DNA of 64,000 bases from Gavia stellata. Lineage: Eukaryota; Chordata; Aves; Gaviiformes; Gaviidae. Made by a program: the position numbers and the translations under genes. The notes under the pieces were generated by a model. It saw only the letters and a list, made by a program, of their open reading frames with translations. It made no database searches and had not been told where the DNA came from. Shown here one piece after another: positions 36,030 through 49,200 of the stretch (its first letter is position 1; every line of letters starts with the position of its first letter). Location: assembly GCF_030936135.1 (NCBI RefSeq), contig NC_082597.1:73452495-73516494 (forward strand), read 5' to 3'.

Positions 36030-39000
36030 AACTCAGTTAACAAGCTAGCAAAAACACCTGTCCTTGGGTACTCCTTTCCTAGAACTTGAGTAACAAAAGG
36101 AAGAGACAAAACCAATGAGCAGTTTAGGCATCAAAACTTATCACAGAAACAGGGTAAATTTGCCTGCTGGCATATCTACATTGCTACCAAAATCCAAGAA
36201 AAGTAGTTTAGAGATGGATGGACCTTAATGGAAAATTGACAGTGTTATTTTCTCCTACCTCAGCCCAGTACCAGTGCAGGAACATGCTTGTTCCTTTAAA
36301 TTGTTAAGGAAACTTTCATAGAGGTGACATCCTATATCACAGCAATGGTTGTTTTGTCCATCATTTTCTCAGTGAAGTGTTCACTATCATCTGAAAAACA
36401 TGACTGCCCAATTATGAAAAACATTCAGCAGAAGCTTAGTGCTGGAGAAGCAAATGAAATCTTAATAATTGCCTTTGGTTGGCTTGTTTCTGTTATAAAG
36501 AATGCCTCAAAATATGAACATTTTTGCTGAATTTAATGTTAAATGGCATATTCATTTCAAAAATAATACATGGGAATAAAAATCATTGCACAGAATTTTT
36601 GCTGTAGAAGTGTTACTGATTACTCTCTTTGTTGAGAAAAGTTTCAATCTTCGTTGATGTTCTAATGGATATTTATTCTGAAAGTTACTGAGAAAACCAT
36701 TCAGTTGGTGTTAAACTTGTCTAATATTTCTGCCAGTGTGAAATGCTTTCCATTCAAGTTACTTTTGAGATATATTATACACTCGTGGGCTTAATTTGTT
36801 TTTTCAGCTAGAATATTTACTTTTCAGAAAAGAAACAAAAAAGTGACAGGGTAGCTTTGAAGTGTTGCTATGATGTTGTTTGTACAGACGAGTAACCAAG
36901 TGGAGTCTTCACTGTGGGTAGATGCTGATTTCTAGGCTGATCCCAACCTGAAATATGTACAATGCTTTACACATCAGCTTTTGCTCTTTAAGTTACCATT
37001 TGACAATCAAAACAAAGCACAGACTGTCTACGCACAGGTTCAGTGGAACTGTATACATTATTTTCTGCCTTACGTACTCCTGAACCTGATGGATTTGATA
37101 CTAACACCTATTTAACGTTTTTCCCCTATATGGCAAATACTGAAAAATGTTACTCATCTCCCAAATCAGTGAAACTACAGAGAGGTATAAGAGACATATC
37201 AATAGCTCAGAGGGGGGCCATCTCACCTATCTTTAGCTGCTTTTTGTCTAACCAGTTGTCAGTGCTCTCCTGCTATTTGGTGGAGGAAGATAGCTACTTC
37301 CAATTCAACCCAGCTTAGATATCTATTTTAGGATGGGATGAATCACACTCTTGAAGTGCCTCTATTTCTTCATTGACGATAGAGTGTCTAGACAATTAGC
37401 TGAAAATGGACACTTAACTCACTCACCAGAGTTAGGTGACAGAATCCCACCTGCAGTTGGTATGAACTGTTCAACCTAAAAAAAATAAAGGGTTAGTACC
37501 AAAAAAATCCAAAAAACCCCAAACACCTCAGGCTCCAAATCATCAGAGTGATCAGCTCCCATATTCTGAACTACATTAGTTAATTCATCAGTCAGAACAT
37601 CTTGAGAAACTGCCTACACTGAGACTTGTTTCCCCATATATACCCTTGAGAACACAACTCTGCTGCCCTTCCTGCTGCTGTGTAGTTACCACTGACTGCA
37701 CTTAGACCTCTTAGAGAAGAAGGATCTAGTCATGGTAAGCCTGGATACAAGCACAATCCTGAGAGAATGAGCCAGGAAAAGAGTGGATTTAAAAAGAAAG
37801 GGGGGAAAAAAAAAAAAAGAAGGAAAAAAAAAAAAGAAGCGTTTAAACATGAATTCATCAGAACCCCAAAGAGAATAACTTCAGACATTTCAGAATATGA
37901 AGACTATTAGGCGAAGCCTAGTTAGACAACAAAAATTAAGTGTCCCTATGTGTTTTTAAAAATCCCAATATGTATTTATCTGCATCTTTAGAGACGAAAA
38001 CATTTTTTGAGAATCAGGTCTTACATAGCTTTGGTTCTTTTTCAATTCATCTGGATGCCCTACATCTTTCAGAAAATATGCAAGAAAACAAAAAATACAA
38101 AAGAGGAAAATCAAGAAGGTAGACAATGTGACAAACACAGCTATATTCCCTTTAAAAATAAAAATACTTAATCTCTGCTTTTTAGTGTCTTCTATTAAGT
38201 TGTCTTTAAAAGGAACAGAATAGGGACATAATATTGAATTTCACTAAATGAGAGGGGGAAGAATAACAGTCATCAAACAAGCAAAAAGAATGTTAAAAAA
38301 AAGATGACATGAACATGAAGAACGTTTTAAACAGAGTAGTGGGCCCTAGGGTCTAATATTTCTCAGGAACTATGACAGCTTCATAAAAGACAGAATTTGT
38401 ATTTTTTCATGATGAATAGAGTTGAGGTAAGAAATTGATTTCACTTTTAAAAGCTTGGCCTAAAACTAAGAAAGCACACAATATTCATGCAACATAAAAT
38501 GCACTTTTATAGAATAGAAAATTTTGAATTAATAGTTTCAATTTCTAGTAGAAAATATAAATATTTTTCAAATAAATAAGATTCTTGGTGAGAGTTTTAA
38601 ACACTAGGTTGGTAAAGTTTCTGTTCACTTTCAACAGGATGATGTTATTAGCAAGTCTGGATTTTATTGAATGGCTTTCTAAAACTATTTGAAAGTTAAT
38701 ACATAGATACTATGAATAAAATCCATTTCCTGTAATGCACTATTGAATATCTTCAGTAGCTACCATCTTCACTTTCTAGAATTATGCTGGGTTTGAGTCA
38801 ATTAGCTCACTTACAAATATAGTTTGACACGTATGGTAGACTCTTTTTGTTCAGAGTTATAAGGTTAAGTAATTTTGTTGTCTAGCTTCATTATCATATG
38901 GAAAAGGGAGTGCTCTACATTGCTTTTGCAATGCAACTAGCAAAAAGCTGTGGTTAGATATGACACATCTCCTTGCTGTATACAGAATATAAAAATAATG

Positions 39001-41100
39001 GTTGAAGTAACATGAAATAGAATCTTTCTATGGGATATGACAACTTCTGTTTCAATCATCTTACTGTTATCTCTATTTTTTCACACTCAGAAAAAATTCT
39101 ATACTGAAAAATAAAATATTTTTGTGAAGCTGTGTAAGCTTCATTAATCAGACTCAAACTCAGACCTGAAACCCACCATTTAAACTAAGCTTCAATCTAG
39201 GAACAAAGCCCCCCAAAATCTGGATTCTCTACTGACAAGTTTTTCTGAAAATTTTATACAAATTTGTTTCCAGCTTCAACTGCTATGAAAACTATATATC
39301 CTTAATTAGATCCAGTTAAGAAGTGTTTCTCTAACTAAAACCTATCTTTATATCAAAATGTTAAAAAAATTCTCAAGCTAAGAATCATATATGCCATCAA
39401 AAGTTGGAAGTCATGACATGAGAAGCTCACTAAAGAATGAGACAATGATGATAAGACAATAGTTAAAACTGCTGTTCATTATGCAAAAAATTTTCTCCTT
39501 GAACGCTAAAACATTTGAACAAAAAGAACACATTTATATGCATCCTAACAATAGGGCTGATTTGAGTAACAATCATGCCATAAAGTCACTATTTCCTAGA
39601 AATGCTTTTATAAATATAAAATCAGTTTAATTATTCAAATGAAGAATCTTAGATCTGCCCCTACTTTAATAACATTTTTCCTCTACATTAAAAGACTCTT
39701 TTTAATTCAGCATTAGAGACAGCTCAACTGTTTCTTACAGGCTATTTTACAATATCCTTAACAAAAATGATTACCGCACAGGTAGCCTGAGATCTGCTGC
39801 AGAACAACTGGTGACACCAAGGGTGATAGAAACTGATTGAACTGAATTTCTTTAGTCCCAAGTTTTGATTAGTGCACCATCTATGTAGTGGATTCATTTT
39901 TATGTATTGATTTTCAAACGGAATTAAAATACTGGGAAGTATTAAAATAATCGGAGTTGTATTAAAGAGATCATTACATGTGTGAACTGAAATAGTTGGA
40001 ATCATTTTGGAATGAAATGCTATTCAATATGGTCAAAATATGATTAAAACCAGAAGCTGCTTATTATTTACACTGTCAACAGAGGCTGATCACTTTATTC
40101 AAACAGTATTGGTCCTTATTCATTAAGCAGTCCCTTTGGAAGGGGTCAAACTGGGACTTGCCTCCACTAAGGGAATTGTGTAAAAATTTAATCAACCTGT
40201 GATTGTCAGTCCAGCACTGAAGAAGCTGAGCTACTTAACTCTCAGAATATGGGTCATTTTTAAACACCATTCTTGGATGACTTCATTACTTATGTTGCAT
40301 AAGGAGAGAGGAAAAAACTAAGATCCTGGACAGTATATTCTTTCTTTCAGAGAAAATACAGATTTGAAGCAGCCTGAGAGAGTGGGAGATGTTCGAGTGG
40401 ATCTTAGGAGGAAAGATTGCCTCACTGATCCAAGCACCGCTTCAGATTTCAAGATCACCACATAGTGGTATTAGAGAGATCAGAAGTTGCTACCTCCATT
40501 GTAACAAAGATTTTCACACCCAGGGCAAGTTAGCAGGACCAGCACTTTCTGGTCCTGTTCTGGATGCAGTGCCTTGAAAGATGCTGTTGGAGCAAGGCGC
40601 TGCTGACTTCTTAACCAATCTCAAAAATCAGGCTGGCTCCGCAGCACTTGGTGCTTCAGGCATCTGCATGCAGCACTTACCCTCAGTCTGGTTTTGTTAA
40701 GCTGGCTTCAGACATCCTCCAAATTTCCAGGAGGAGGCATCGATGCTACTTAAAACTGCAGGAGGAGGTGATAAGTGTGCACAACAGGGCTAGTGGAGCC
40801 TGTGGTCAGTGGAAGCCACAGCATATGTCATCTGTACTTTTCCTAGCTTCTCCTTTGGTTTTCTGAGGTTATCCCTGCATAGCCTTCCGTTTTGACGAAG
40901 ACTTATTGAGCAAAGACTTTCTAAAACCATTATTCTTGAATCCATAGTTACTTGTTGTTAACTCACTTTTTTTTTTAAGAAAACCCTTTCCCAAATCAAA
41001 AAATCAAATGTTGCCACTAATTTTTCCTACAATTTTCTTCCCAGTATTACAGTAGGACTTTCCCAAGACCATTTGCACGCACTCCACCTGCTACCATGCA
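36030..41100. other. non-coding stretch right of IAPP
   Basis: A+T-rich, with an A/G-rich low-complexity run near 37800-37845. Apart from the small exon-like segment at 37427-37475, nothing supported is seen. Confidence 0.5.
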
Positions 41101-41106
41101 GCTTAC

Positions 41107-41229
41107 ACACTGAGGACAAAGCCAAACCAGACATAAGCATATTTAGAAAAAAACCTAATAAAAGTATCGTTAGATGAACCCAGAGAACGTAAACAGTAAA
41201 GAAACCTAGCATGGTGCTACAATTTATTT
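41107..41229 (-). other. exon-like segment with membrane-type frame
   Basis: A very strong acceptor (cctttttctcttccag) and donor (AGTGT/gtaagc) frame 40 open codons reading INCSTMLGFFTVYVLWVHL and further hydrophobic residues. Entry and exit phases are both 1, which fits neither the exon at 41527-41676 nor the one at 37427-37475. It is probably a chance pseudo-exon. Confidence 0.15.
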
Positions 41230-41526
41230 CTGGAAGAGAAAAAGGTTGTGTTTTTCTCATTACTCATTCAGTGTTTTCCCAGCTCAAATCCAGGCAAATG
41301 AAGCACAACACTGACAGCATCAATACCAGTTCTGTAAGCATGAATACACTGAGTGAGCCTAATGTAGCGTAAAGCTACTAGATCATGATATCTGGAATTG
41401 AACAATTGCAGGAGAAGTCTGCTTCATCCTAATATTCTTCCTTCTCATTCCACACCTTAGCAATATAACTTCTGTGAATCACCACTCACAGTTGTGAGCG
41501 AAAGTAATTAAAAACCCAGCTCTTAC

Positions 41527-41676
41527 CACATTTTTGACATTAAACAATTGGCATTGGAGATGAATGACTCTGCAGAATGATTTCCATCACCCTCAGTATT
41601 GTTTTCAGCTGGATCAGCCTTAATGTCTGAAAGGAAGCTATCCACATAACTAGCCATTGTCCAGTTCAAGAGTAAT
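41527..41676 (-). CDS. candidate upstream coding exon, possibly an alternative N-terminus of SLCO1A2
   Basis: The acceptor reads cttaactatcctccag before 41676 and the donor ATGTG/gtaaga after 41527. An ATG at 41657-41655 has A at -3 and G at +4, and 43 codons plus two bases stay open. The exit phase is 2, which equals the entry phase of the SLCO1A2 exon at 14150-14261. Joining gives a Trp codon at the junction and 61 extra residues before the standard Met. The peptide begins MASYVDSFLSDIK, is acidic and shows N-x-T/S triplets at N19 and N26. It has no hydrophobic segment, so it would extend the cytoplasmic tail. From my recollection of the human locus, SLCO1A2 also has exons beyond IAPP. Phase agreement by chance is one in three, so this is an inference. 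The exon could instead belong to a separate transcript. Confidence 0.35.
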
Positions 41677-42189
41677 CTGGAGGATAGTTAAGACAGTGGT
41701 TTTCCAGAACAGTATGCTGCAAAACTGATTCCACAAAATCAAGAGAGAAATCACTCTGTCCCTAGAAGGGTATACATGTGTTCATGTCTCATTCCAGCAG
41801 ACTTAATAATTTTACTATATTTTTCCTGTCCCTTATGGGATGGTGAATTAAACACAGGGGCCCCACTGTTATCTTCTTGCACTTCCTTAATTTCACCACT
41901 TTTTTGCATCCCAGAATCCTCTGCAAAGATACTGCTTCACAAATCATCATAACTAGGGTTTGTGCTACAGAGCTTCCCAACAGTTTTTCCAGCAAGATCA
42001 CTTCCACCAGAACGAAGGTTTCCCCTCTCACTCCGGAGCAAAACACAGGAGAACATGGACTGCAAATGTCTTCCTCCATCCTGTTGGAGGTTACAGGCTG
42101 AGACTCTAGGAATTGCTGCTTGGACTGGAGGTCCTATCACAGGCAAACCTCCTCCTTTTTTAGGCACTCCTACTTTCCAGCCTGGGTTT

Positions 42190-42264
42190 TGTTCCTTTCT
42201 CCCCCCACCCCCCCCTTCTTTTTGTCTTGGAAAAGTTTGAAGGGGGGAAGGAAGGAAAAAAAAA
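42190..42264. repeat. pyrimidine tract followed by purine tract
   Basis: A C-rich pyrimidine run (42190-42223, with six then eight C) is followed by a G/A-rich purine run (42240-42264). The two are roughly complementary, so the site could fold back or form unusual structures. Confidence 0.6.
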
Positions 42265-42699
42265 TTAAAAACACATCAGTGAATAACTAACCATTGCTTT
42301 GAAAACAGTACAGTACAGTCAGCATAACCAGCCAGAGGAAAAGATACCTGAATGTTTTTCAAGGCTGTAGAAAGACACAACTTCAAACAAACAGCAGACT
42401 CTCAGTCACACGGTGAGGCTGACTTGAATGTACAACCCAAGCAGCTATGCAGAAGCAATGTGGATTCATCTAATGACCACACAAGGCAACATGGGAGAGA
42501 AGAAGAATTTTCCAACACTAAGGTAGAAACCAAAATCTTGAAACAAAACGGTGTATACATTTTTGGTGCTTAAAAAAAAAATTGCCCAAAAGTCACAGAG
42601 ACTTTCAGAGACATGTATCAAAGTCTTGAACCTTAACAAATCTGTACTCTCCTTCAAAAACATTCCACTACATATTCAGGTAGCTATTTCATAATACAT

Positions 42700-45540
42700 T
42701 TAGCGAACTAGAGGGCACGTCTCATTTCTGATGTGATTTTTCAGAAAAGTAACATTTACTTTAAGATCACTATCAAGTTGGGCAGTACCAAACCTGGCTG
42801 GAATAAGAAACACTAGTCAACTGGGAAATAACTTCTGGGTCAACTTTAAAACCCCAAAACTGTGGGGTTTCAGATCACTTACATTACTAAAAAAGAGCAA
42901 AACTGATACTTTGTGAAAGTTCTGCAGCAAGGCAGCAACAACGAGCCTTAGCATACAGACCGTTTAATTGACACTGTATACGTGTGTACACATGCACATG
43001 CGCAAACACAGCACAGGGCAACAATCTGCAGCTTTAGGTAAATAGGAACTTCCTCTTTGGTTTTCATTTGTGGGATAACACACTGAAGTTCCCAGTTTCT
43101 GCTGAGCTTCAACTGATTAATCCAACTGTTTATTGATTATAATAGTATTGCCAGAACTAATTTCAATATTAATTTTTATCTTTTTGAGAAATTCTTTTTG
43201 TCAAAATTATTTTTTATGAATGCCAAAAAGGACAAGAATATCAAAAGAGTTTGAAATCAGCACACATGTTATTACATGGTCTAGGAAATAGGGAAGAATG
43301 AGTTAAGAAGCATAATTTATTAATATTGTGTTTGTTGGCCTTGCAGGTAAAGTAGGAAAAAAATAAGGATAGCATGATGAAACTCAGGAGGCACCTAATC
43401 AGCAGCCTGGAAAAAAATCTTAGCGTTATAAGTGAAAATAGAAAACAGCTAGGGTAAAGGGGACTCTAGAGGTGGTAGAGCTAACTTTTGCATCTTTTGA
43501 GACCAAAATGTATCCCAAAGATTCACACCAGCACAAGAACTTAACACCTTTGTCTGACTCTCAGGGCTCACAGAAGATCATAAGCTTTAGGCAGGTCTTC
43601 TACACAGGAGCTAGTTTCATCCTAGAGGTGAAAATCTCAGTTTCTTCATTTAATCATCATATTCAGTAATGAGTTTGACTGAGTAAAGACTGCAGGATTT
43701 AGCCTACTGCTACTATTTGTCTGTGGAAAGAATCAAGTTTGTGTATGTTTTAAGAAATTCTTTTCTGTACTGTCTCTTCAGAAATGCAAGCAAGAGACAC
43801 CAGTGAGATCAATCAATGGTCATAAATTTCACTGCTCATGTATTACACTACAGTTATTTATATATCCTGAAAGGGACTGGAGATTGGGTATGTGACTAAT
43901 GCTAAGGTTACAAATTTCTCACAGAAGAAATCTAAACATAACTGTGAACTTCCTCCTCATCCAAACACCTCCATCCCATTCTAATAATTTGAAGTGCAGT
44001 TCTAATCAAAAGTGAGCTGAACTTTTTTTTAATCCAGATATCTGCATCCAATGCATATTCACTGACAGAAATAAGATGGAGTTTGTTGGGTTGTATTGCT
44101 AGAGAATTAAAGAACTAGCACAAATCACTGTGATAGCGGCTTATCTTGTGTTTTCCATATCCTATAGAATCTCTTTTTTCCCCTCAAAGTTTGCGTAGTA
44201 TCTTATAACTGAAATCAAAATATCCATCAAATGAGCTGGCACAGACTGTGAACTTGTTATTTTACATGCTGGGTGCCACTCTGTGCTTCAGAATCTCTCT
44301 CTGAAATATCTGTTCAAAAAATACCTGATGAAGATAAGCTGGAGACAAGACCTAAAGAAATTCTGCACCTGCCTCATTGTTTTTCATTTTGTTTCACTCT
44401 CAAACCTAATAAACACTCCTCATAAATGAACTCTGTGAACTATTTCACTGTGGCTGTAAGCAGGCAAAGATGTAGGCATAAAAATTACAATGGTGATCTG
44501 CCAATGTGTTGACAAAGTCACTTCCTTTGGGCAACATGTTTTGCTATCACTAGCAGCTTTGATTGTCAGAGTTCTGTGGAATTCTCCTTTGCAAAACAGT
44601 AAGTTTGATACTCAAATCCATAGAAGTCTTCAGAGATGCCATTTGGCCAGATCAACTTTTCAAAGCAGAACTGATTAACAAAATCATGTGCATGTATAAA
44701 GCAAGTCCCAATAAAGCCCAAATGCACAAGCATAAGATAAAGCATGAATATTTTCTCTAAGGATGTATCGCTCATTACCACCCAGTACCATTTTCTGTTT
44801 AAGCTTTTATTGCATCTACTTGTGTCAGCCACTTTTTAAGCCAGTCTTTAAGCCTGTGTACTTTTTCCCTACCTTCTATGTAATGCTTTTACTTTTCTTA
44901 TGTAAGGCTTTTACTTTTCAATGCATTAACGGGTATTGTTGCAGCCGCAGAACACTCTTACTGCACCTACCTTTCCCCACTATGCAGCAAATAGTATTAA
45001 GACAGCCTTCTTCAGCTCACCTGCACACAACTCTTCCCCCAAACATTGCTTTCCAGGAGATTTGATCTCCACATCCTGAGTTTCCTGCAATCTGATTTCC
45101 CCTGCCCAATTGCTTTTAACTAGTGCTGTCACTCCTTTCTCTTCTTAGAAAAGAGAACCTAGGAAGAGGTTAGTCTCAGCAACATCCCTGCACATAGACA
45201 GGATATCTTACACTATATATGCTGACACATCCTGGTACCAAAGGTACTGAAAGGAATGGAAAGAGAAGGACTTCTGTGAGGGTAGAAGGAATAACAGCAA
45301 GTTCTCTCCCAATTATTTGTTTTTTGAGCAGTGTCATTCTGAACAGAAACATACAGGAGAAAGTTGAGAACAGGGAAGTACACCTTGTGGGTAGGACACT
45401 GGCACACTTGAGGTGAGACACTTGGGTAGGTCACAGCAGCAGCTCTACTCCCTCTGAGGTCCCCTGTTTTCCTCCAAGTGTTACACAGCAGAGGAAGGTA
45501 GTTCTCAATCAACAGTAGGGCCAGTCAGGCTCCACCACAC
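42700..45540. other. non-coding stretch
   Basis: No conserved exon, RNA gene or named repeat recognised. Confidence 0.5.
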
Positions 45541-45823
45541 AGATTGTCTCCAGATCTGAGCGCAACCAAAAAGGACATGGCTGTAAGTCGTAAGGCAATG
45601 AAGGAGGCAGAAGCCAAAAGGGACAGTGCAGATCCTAGTGCAGTGGAGGCTTCCTATCAAGAGGACACCAGCCAGTGGTGTTGGTGTGATGACTCACAGC
45701 ACAGAAGAGGAACTCAGTGAGGGAGAGGAAGAGGCAGTAGAAAATTAAATCCAGCCTGGTCACAGGACTTTTTCTTCAGGTACAAGTCTCCTCCTGCAGG
45801 TCTATTATGAAGACCACTTCCCC

Positions 45824-46208
45824 ATGTCCTTAGCCCCTCTCACCTCCTGCCTCTTATTATGGCCATTGCTCAGTCTGCCCAGATCTACACGGTACCAAAT
45901 CCTTCCAAACCTATGGTTCCCCAGTACTGGTATGGCCCCTGCTCTCCTGTCCCTCCAGCCTCTTGGGCACCATGCTGTTCTAGAGGCTCATGGCAGCTAT
46001 CCTGCTATGCTGCATCTCAGCACAAATATGGTACCTGAAAAACATAAATCAGTGCCACCTGGAACAGGATTCTGCTGCAATCAGTTGCTACTGCCCAAGG
46101 AATCAAAAGAAAACAGAAGTGGCGAAACTGGCTGGACAATTGAATACAATTACACAGCCGAAGCCATAGACAAATAAAACTGTTATACCCCAAAGGAAAA
46201 AAAAAAAA
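45824..46208 (+). other. 117-codon open frame ending in a poly(A) signal and A tract
   Basis: An ATG at 45824 opens 117 codons. The stop TAA (46175-46177) lies inside AATAAA (46173-46178), and an A12 run starts 18 bases later (46197). This is the layout of a retroposed transcript end. I recognise no domain; the peptide starts MSLAPLTSCLLLWPLLSL, a hydrophobic leader-like stretch. Low-similarity open sequence also precedes it from about 45550. It may be an old retrocopy or chance. Confidence 0.25.
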
Positions 46209-49200
46209 TTACCAGTTTTCTAGTGAAGCACAGAACAGCATCAATTTCCGCAAATGAGACTTAGTCATAATTGGACAGGGAATGATCGCTCTGAGTCTAT
46301 GTTATGATGACAAGAACGTGAAAGTCACTTCTGATGGCAAGGCAGAAGGGACTCGCAGTGCCCTCTTCACATCTGCCAGAACTGTTACCAGAACTGATCC
46401 CTTCCTCCCTTCTACCTTCACATCATCAGCACACAGCCAGTTCCACACTAGCAAGCCATGGGGTATTGATTACCATCCACACTCACCCTTGCTCCAGGCT
46501 GCACCTGATAGATGAGCTGGAGCTGCCTGTCCAAGTGCTGCAGCCCCGCACTGATTACTGACAGCCCCAGCACTGCCCAGAGAGTACTTCTTCCACACAC
46601 AAATCCACTCACTCCAGCAGAGCAGCAACATCCAAGTTCAGTGTTCAAGCTGCTCTTTCAAAGAAAACTTAGAGATAAAAGCAGCTGTGAGCCAGGAAGA
46701 CAGCCAAGTTTGTTTGCCCTTGAAAGGAGGTGGTCACATGAGGTGAAAGACAAAATGAGCAGAGAACTCCTAAGAAAATATACTGACCCTAGTATTTTCT
46801 TTAGGCATTAGTCAAAAACTCCACAATTTGGGCAGCAAGATACCACTTTCACAATCCCCAGCTAAAATTTTTATGCTTCTTCAGCACAAATAAAGGAAAC
46901 CCTAACATAAGGGCATACACATTGCCAAGGAGGAAATACCTTATTGATGAGTTGAGGTTCCCTCTCACTAACACAATGTGTAAAAGAAATCAAGTAGTTC
47001 CTTTACTTAGTGCCAGAAATGCCCTCAGAATTAATATAGTGGCAACTTCTATAAGCAACAGGGTCAGCAAAGAAGGCAAATGTCTGTGATTAAAATAAGT
47101 AAGTTTCAGAGATAGATACTGAGATCATGAATGAGTTCATACATACATACATACATGTATATGTTTGGCCCAATTGCAGTAACACCCATAGGTGACTCTT
47201 GCAAGTTAGCAGAAGGGCATTTCCACAGAATGAAATCTTTGGAGAATGGAGAAGACAAGGGCAAAATACTTGGAGACCAGGAAAAAATGTTTTCTCCCTG
47301 AGGTCACCCCTAAAGTGGGGAAAATGGAGTCAGAGAAGCCTGGTTACCCACCACTTTCACTTGAAAACTTCAGCTGACAGCATTATTGTAGGCTATAAAG
47401 GGAGTGAAAGAGAGCGACGCCTTCACACTGTGAACCCTCCAGCCAGAAAAAACTTCCAGGTAGCTGACGAAGCAGAGTAAAGCACACTTTAATTGACAGC
47501 ATACATGCAGTTTGTCCGCTGGGGTACAAGGATCCCCACTCTCCTTTGCTTCCTTCCTTCTGCCTGGAGAGTAGTCTGGAACTGTCCTCACTGCTTCCAC
47601 AGACACAGGCCATGTGTGTCAGCAACAGGACTGAGGCTCACCCTCTTGCTCTGAGTGACGAACCACTCCACACAGGGTCACCAGTTTCAGTACGTGGTTG
47701 CCACGTGTCATGCTCAGCACCTTTGTAATGAAAAAGGGAAAGACAACCTCAAGGATCCTGGACCTATGCTCTGGCTTCCAGCACATCCCGAAATGCATAT
47801 CTTCACTACTACTGCAATCGAGGCTGACATATGGAAGGCATTTAGTGAACTCATATATATACATGAGCCTTTTTATATTAGTCCCTGGTCTTGCACTGAA
47901 CTTCTATTTTCTCCATTATCCACTATCTTGACAACCAACCAACCCCACTCAGACAATCAAGAAAGCTATGCTACCCAGTAGGGAGCTGCTAAGATGGGTG
48001 TGAATGCCGAGAAGTTCTTCTTTACTACCACTGTGGCTCTGTTCTTCAGAAACACACTTGCAAGCCTTCCATTTTTGTTCAATTGATCTGATTCATTGAG
48101 TAAGGTTTTCTCACTGAACTAAGAATATCGTTAATAACAGATTTGCTACAGATTAACAAACTGGTTCCCTAGATGAAATATCAGCAACAAGAATCAACAT
48201 AACTGATTGATGAGAGTCAAGCTGTATTAAACACAGGGCAAACAATAACTCTACAGATGTTCGTATCTGATAGCTACAGGTTTCAGAAGAACATGAACCA
48301 GCACAATTAGTGGAAAGGCTGAGCTGGGGGAGAGCAGGTAAGAAATAATATTGCTACTGCTGTAAAGTGCCTTTAGCCACTCAGTAATCCAATCACTGCA
48401 ATGACACTCCTTTGCTTTGTAAAATATATTAAAAAGTAGCAAAACACTAGCAAAACAAAAATAAAAGCCTAAGTTAATGGAAAAGAACAGTGGAAAGGGC
48501 TGAAGAGTCCTGTAACTCAGTACTGTGGCATGCATCATTTATGGGGGATGTGAGGAATGAAAATAACTGTTAATATTATCTATGTTCGTAGCTTACATTA
48601 GACATAGGAAAAAAGGCAAATGAGAAAAAAATGCACTAGGTAATGAAATGTTAATAGAAGTTATAGATAGCTCTTAATAAAAAGAAAACAATCATACGAA
48701 AAGTAGGTGAGCTAGACAAAGGACAAATTAATGTAGGGGAAAAAAAAGAAAAAAGAAAATAAGCTGAAATTGAGAATTGTAATACAATTCTTCAGCACAC
48801 AGTCTGAAGAAAAGAAAGATACCCCAGAGGCTGTTTATGCCCTGAACACCCAGGGGAAAGGTAAGAAAAGTTAGACTGGAAGAGACATTCAGAGGATATA
48901 GAAAGTGCTAATCGGAAAGCTTACGAGCAATTAACTAAGGCAAAGAAATGTCTTCATGTAGACCATGCTAAGCTCTGGAAACCATAAAAAAATGGCACCA
49001 GACAGGGTTCTGAAATAATTTCTCCCATGCCACAGAGTACATATTCCTCTGCAAAAATAAATACTAATGATGGGAGCTGAAGAGCTCTATGCTATCAGGA
49101 ATATAGTTCTGAGTATAATGGCTCTTGTATTGGGGAAAATAGTAAAAGAAACCAGCCACCATCATAAGTAAAGGCAAAAAGCTCCTCCACAAAAGTGTCC

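Larger units (their letters stand above)
24929..37475 (-). other. scattered exon-like open segments, status doubtful
   Basis: Minus-strand segments with good acceptor and donor on each side: 37427-37475 (49 nt), 32905-32965 (61 nt), 30312-30356 (45 nt), 27471-27601 (131 nt), 25542-25679 (138 nt), and an end segment from 25060 to a stop at 24931-24929. The last reads DSYTFPDGRVDFW, then a 25-residue hydrophobic helix and a short tail. The segment at 27471 reads ALIKTQRDLLGDPK, then HVEEMWKK. Phases allow 41527-41676 to 37427 to 30312 to 24929, giving a 118-residue single-pass protein, or a longer chain through 27471 and 25542. I recognise no family. T-rich minus-strand DNA gives hydrophobic frames by chance, so I give this little weight. 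Confidence 0.2.

Noticed and set aside
36324..36530. 68-codon plus frame with a leader-like start near IAPP
   Set aside because: The first codon is GTG, there is no upstream promoter or splice support, and it lies in or just past the IAPP 3' region.
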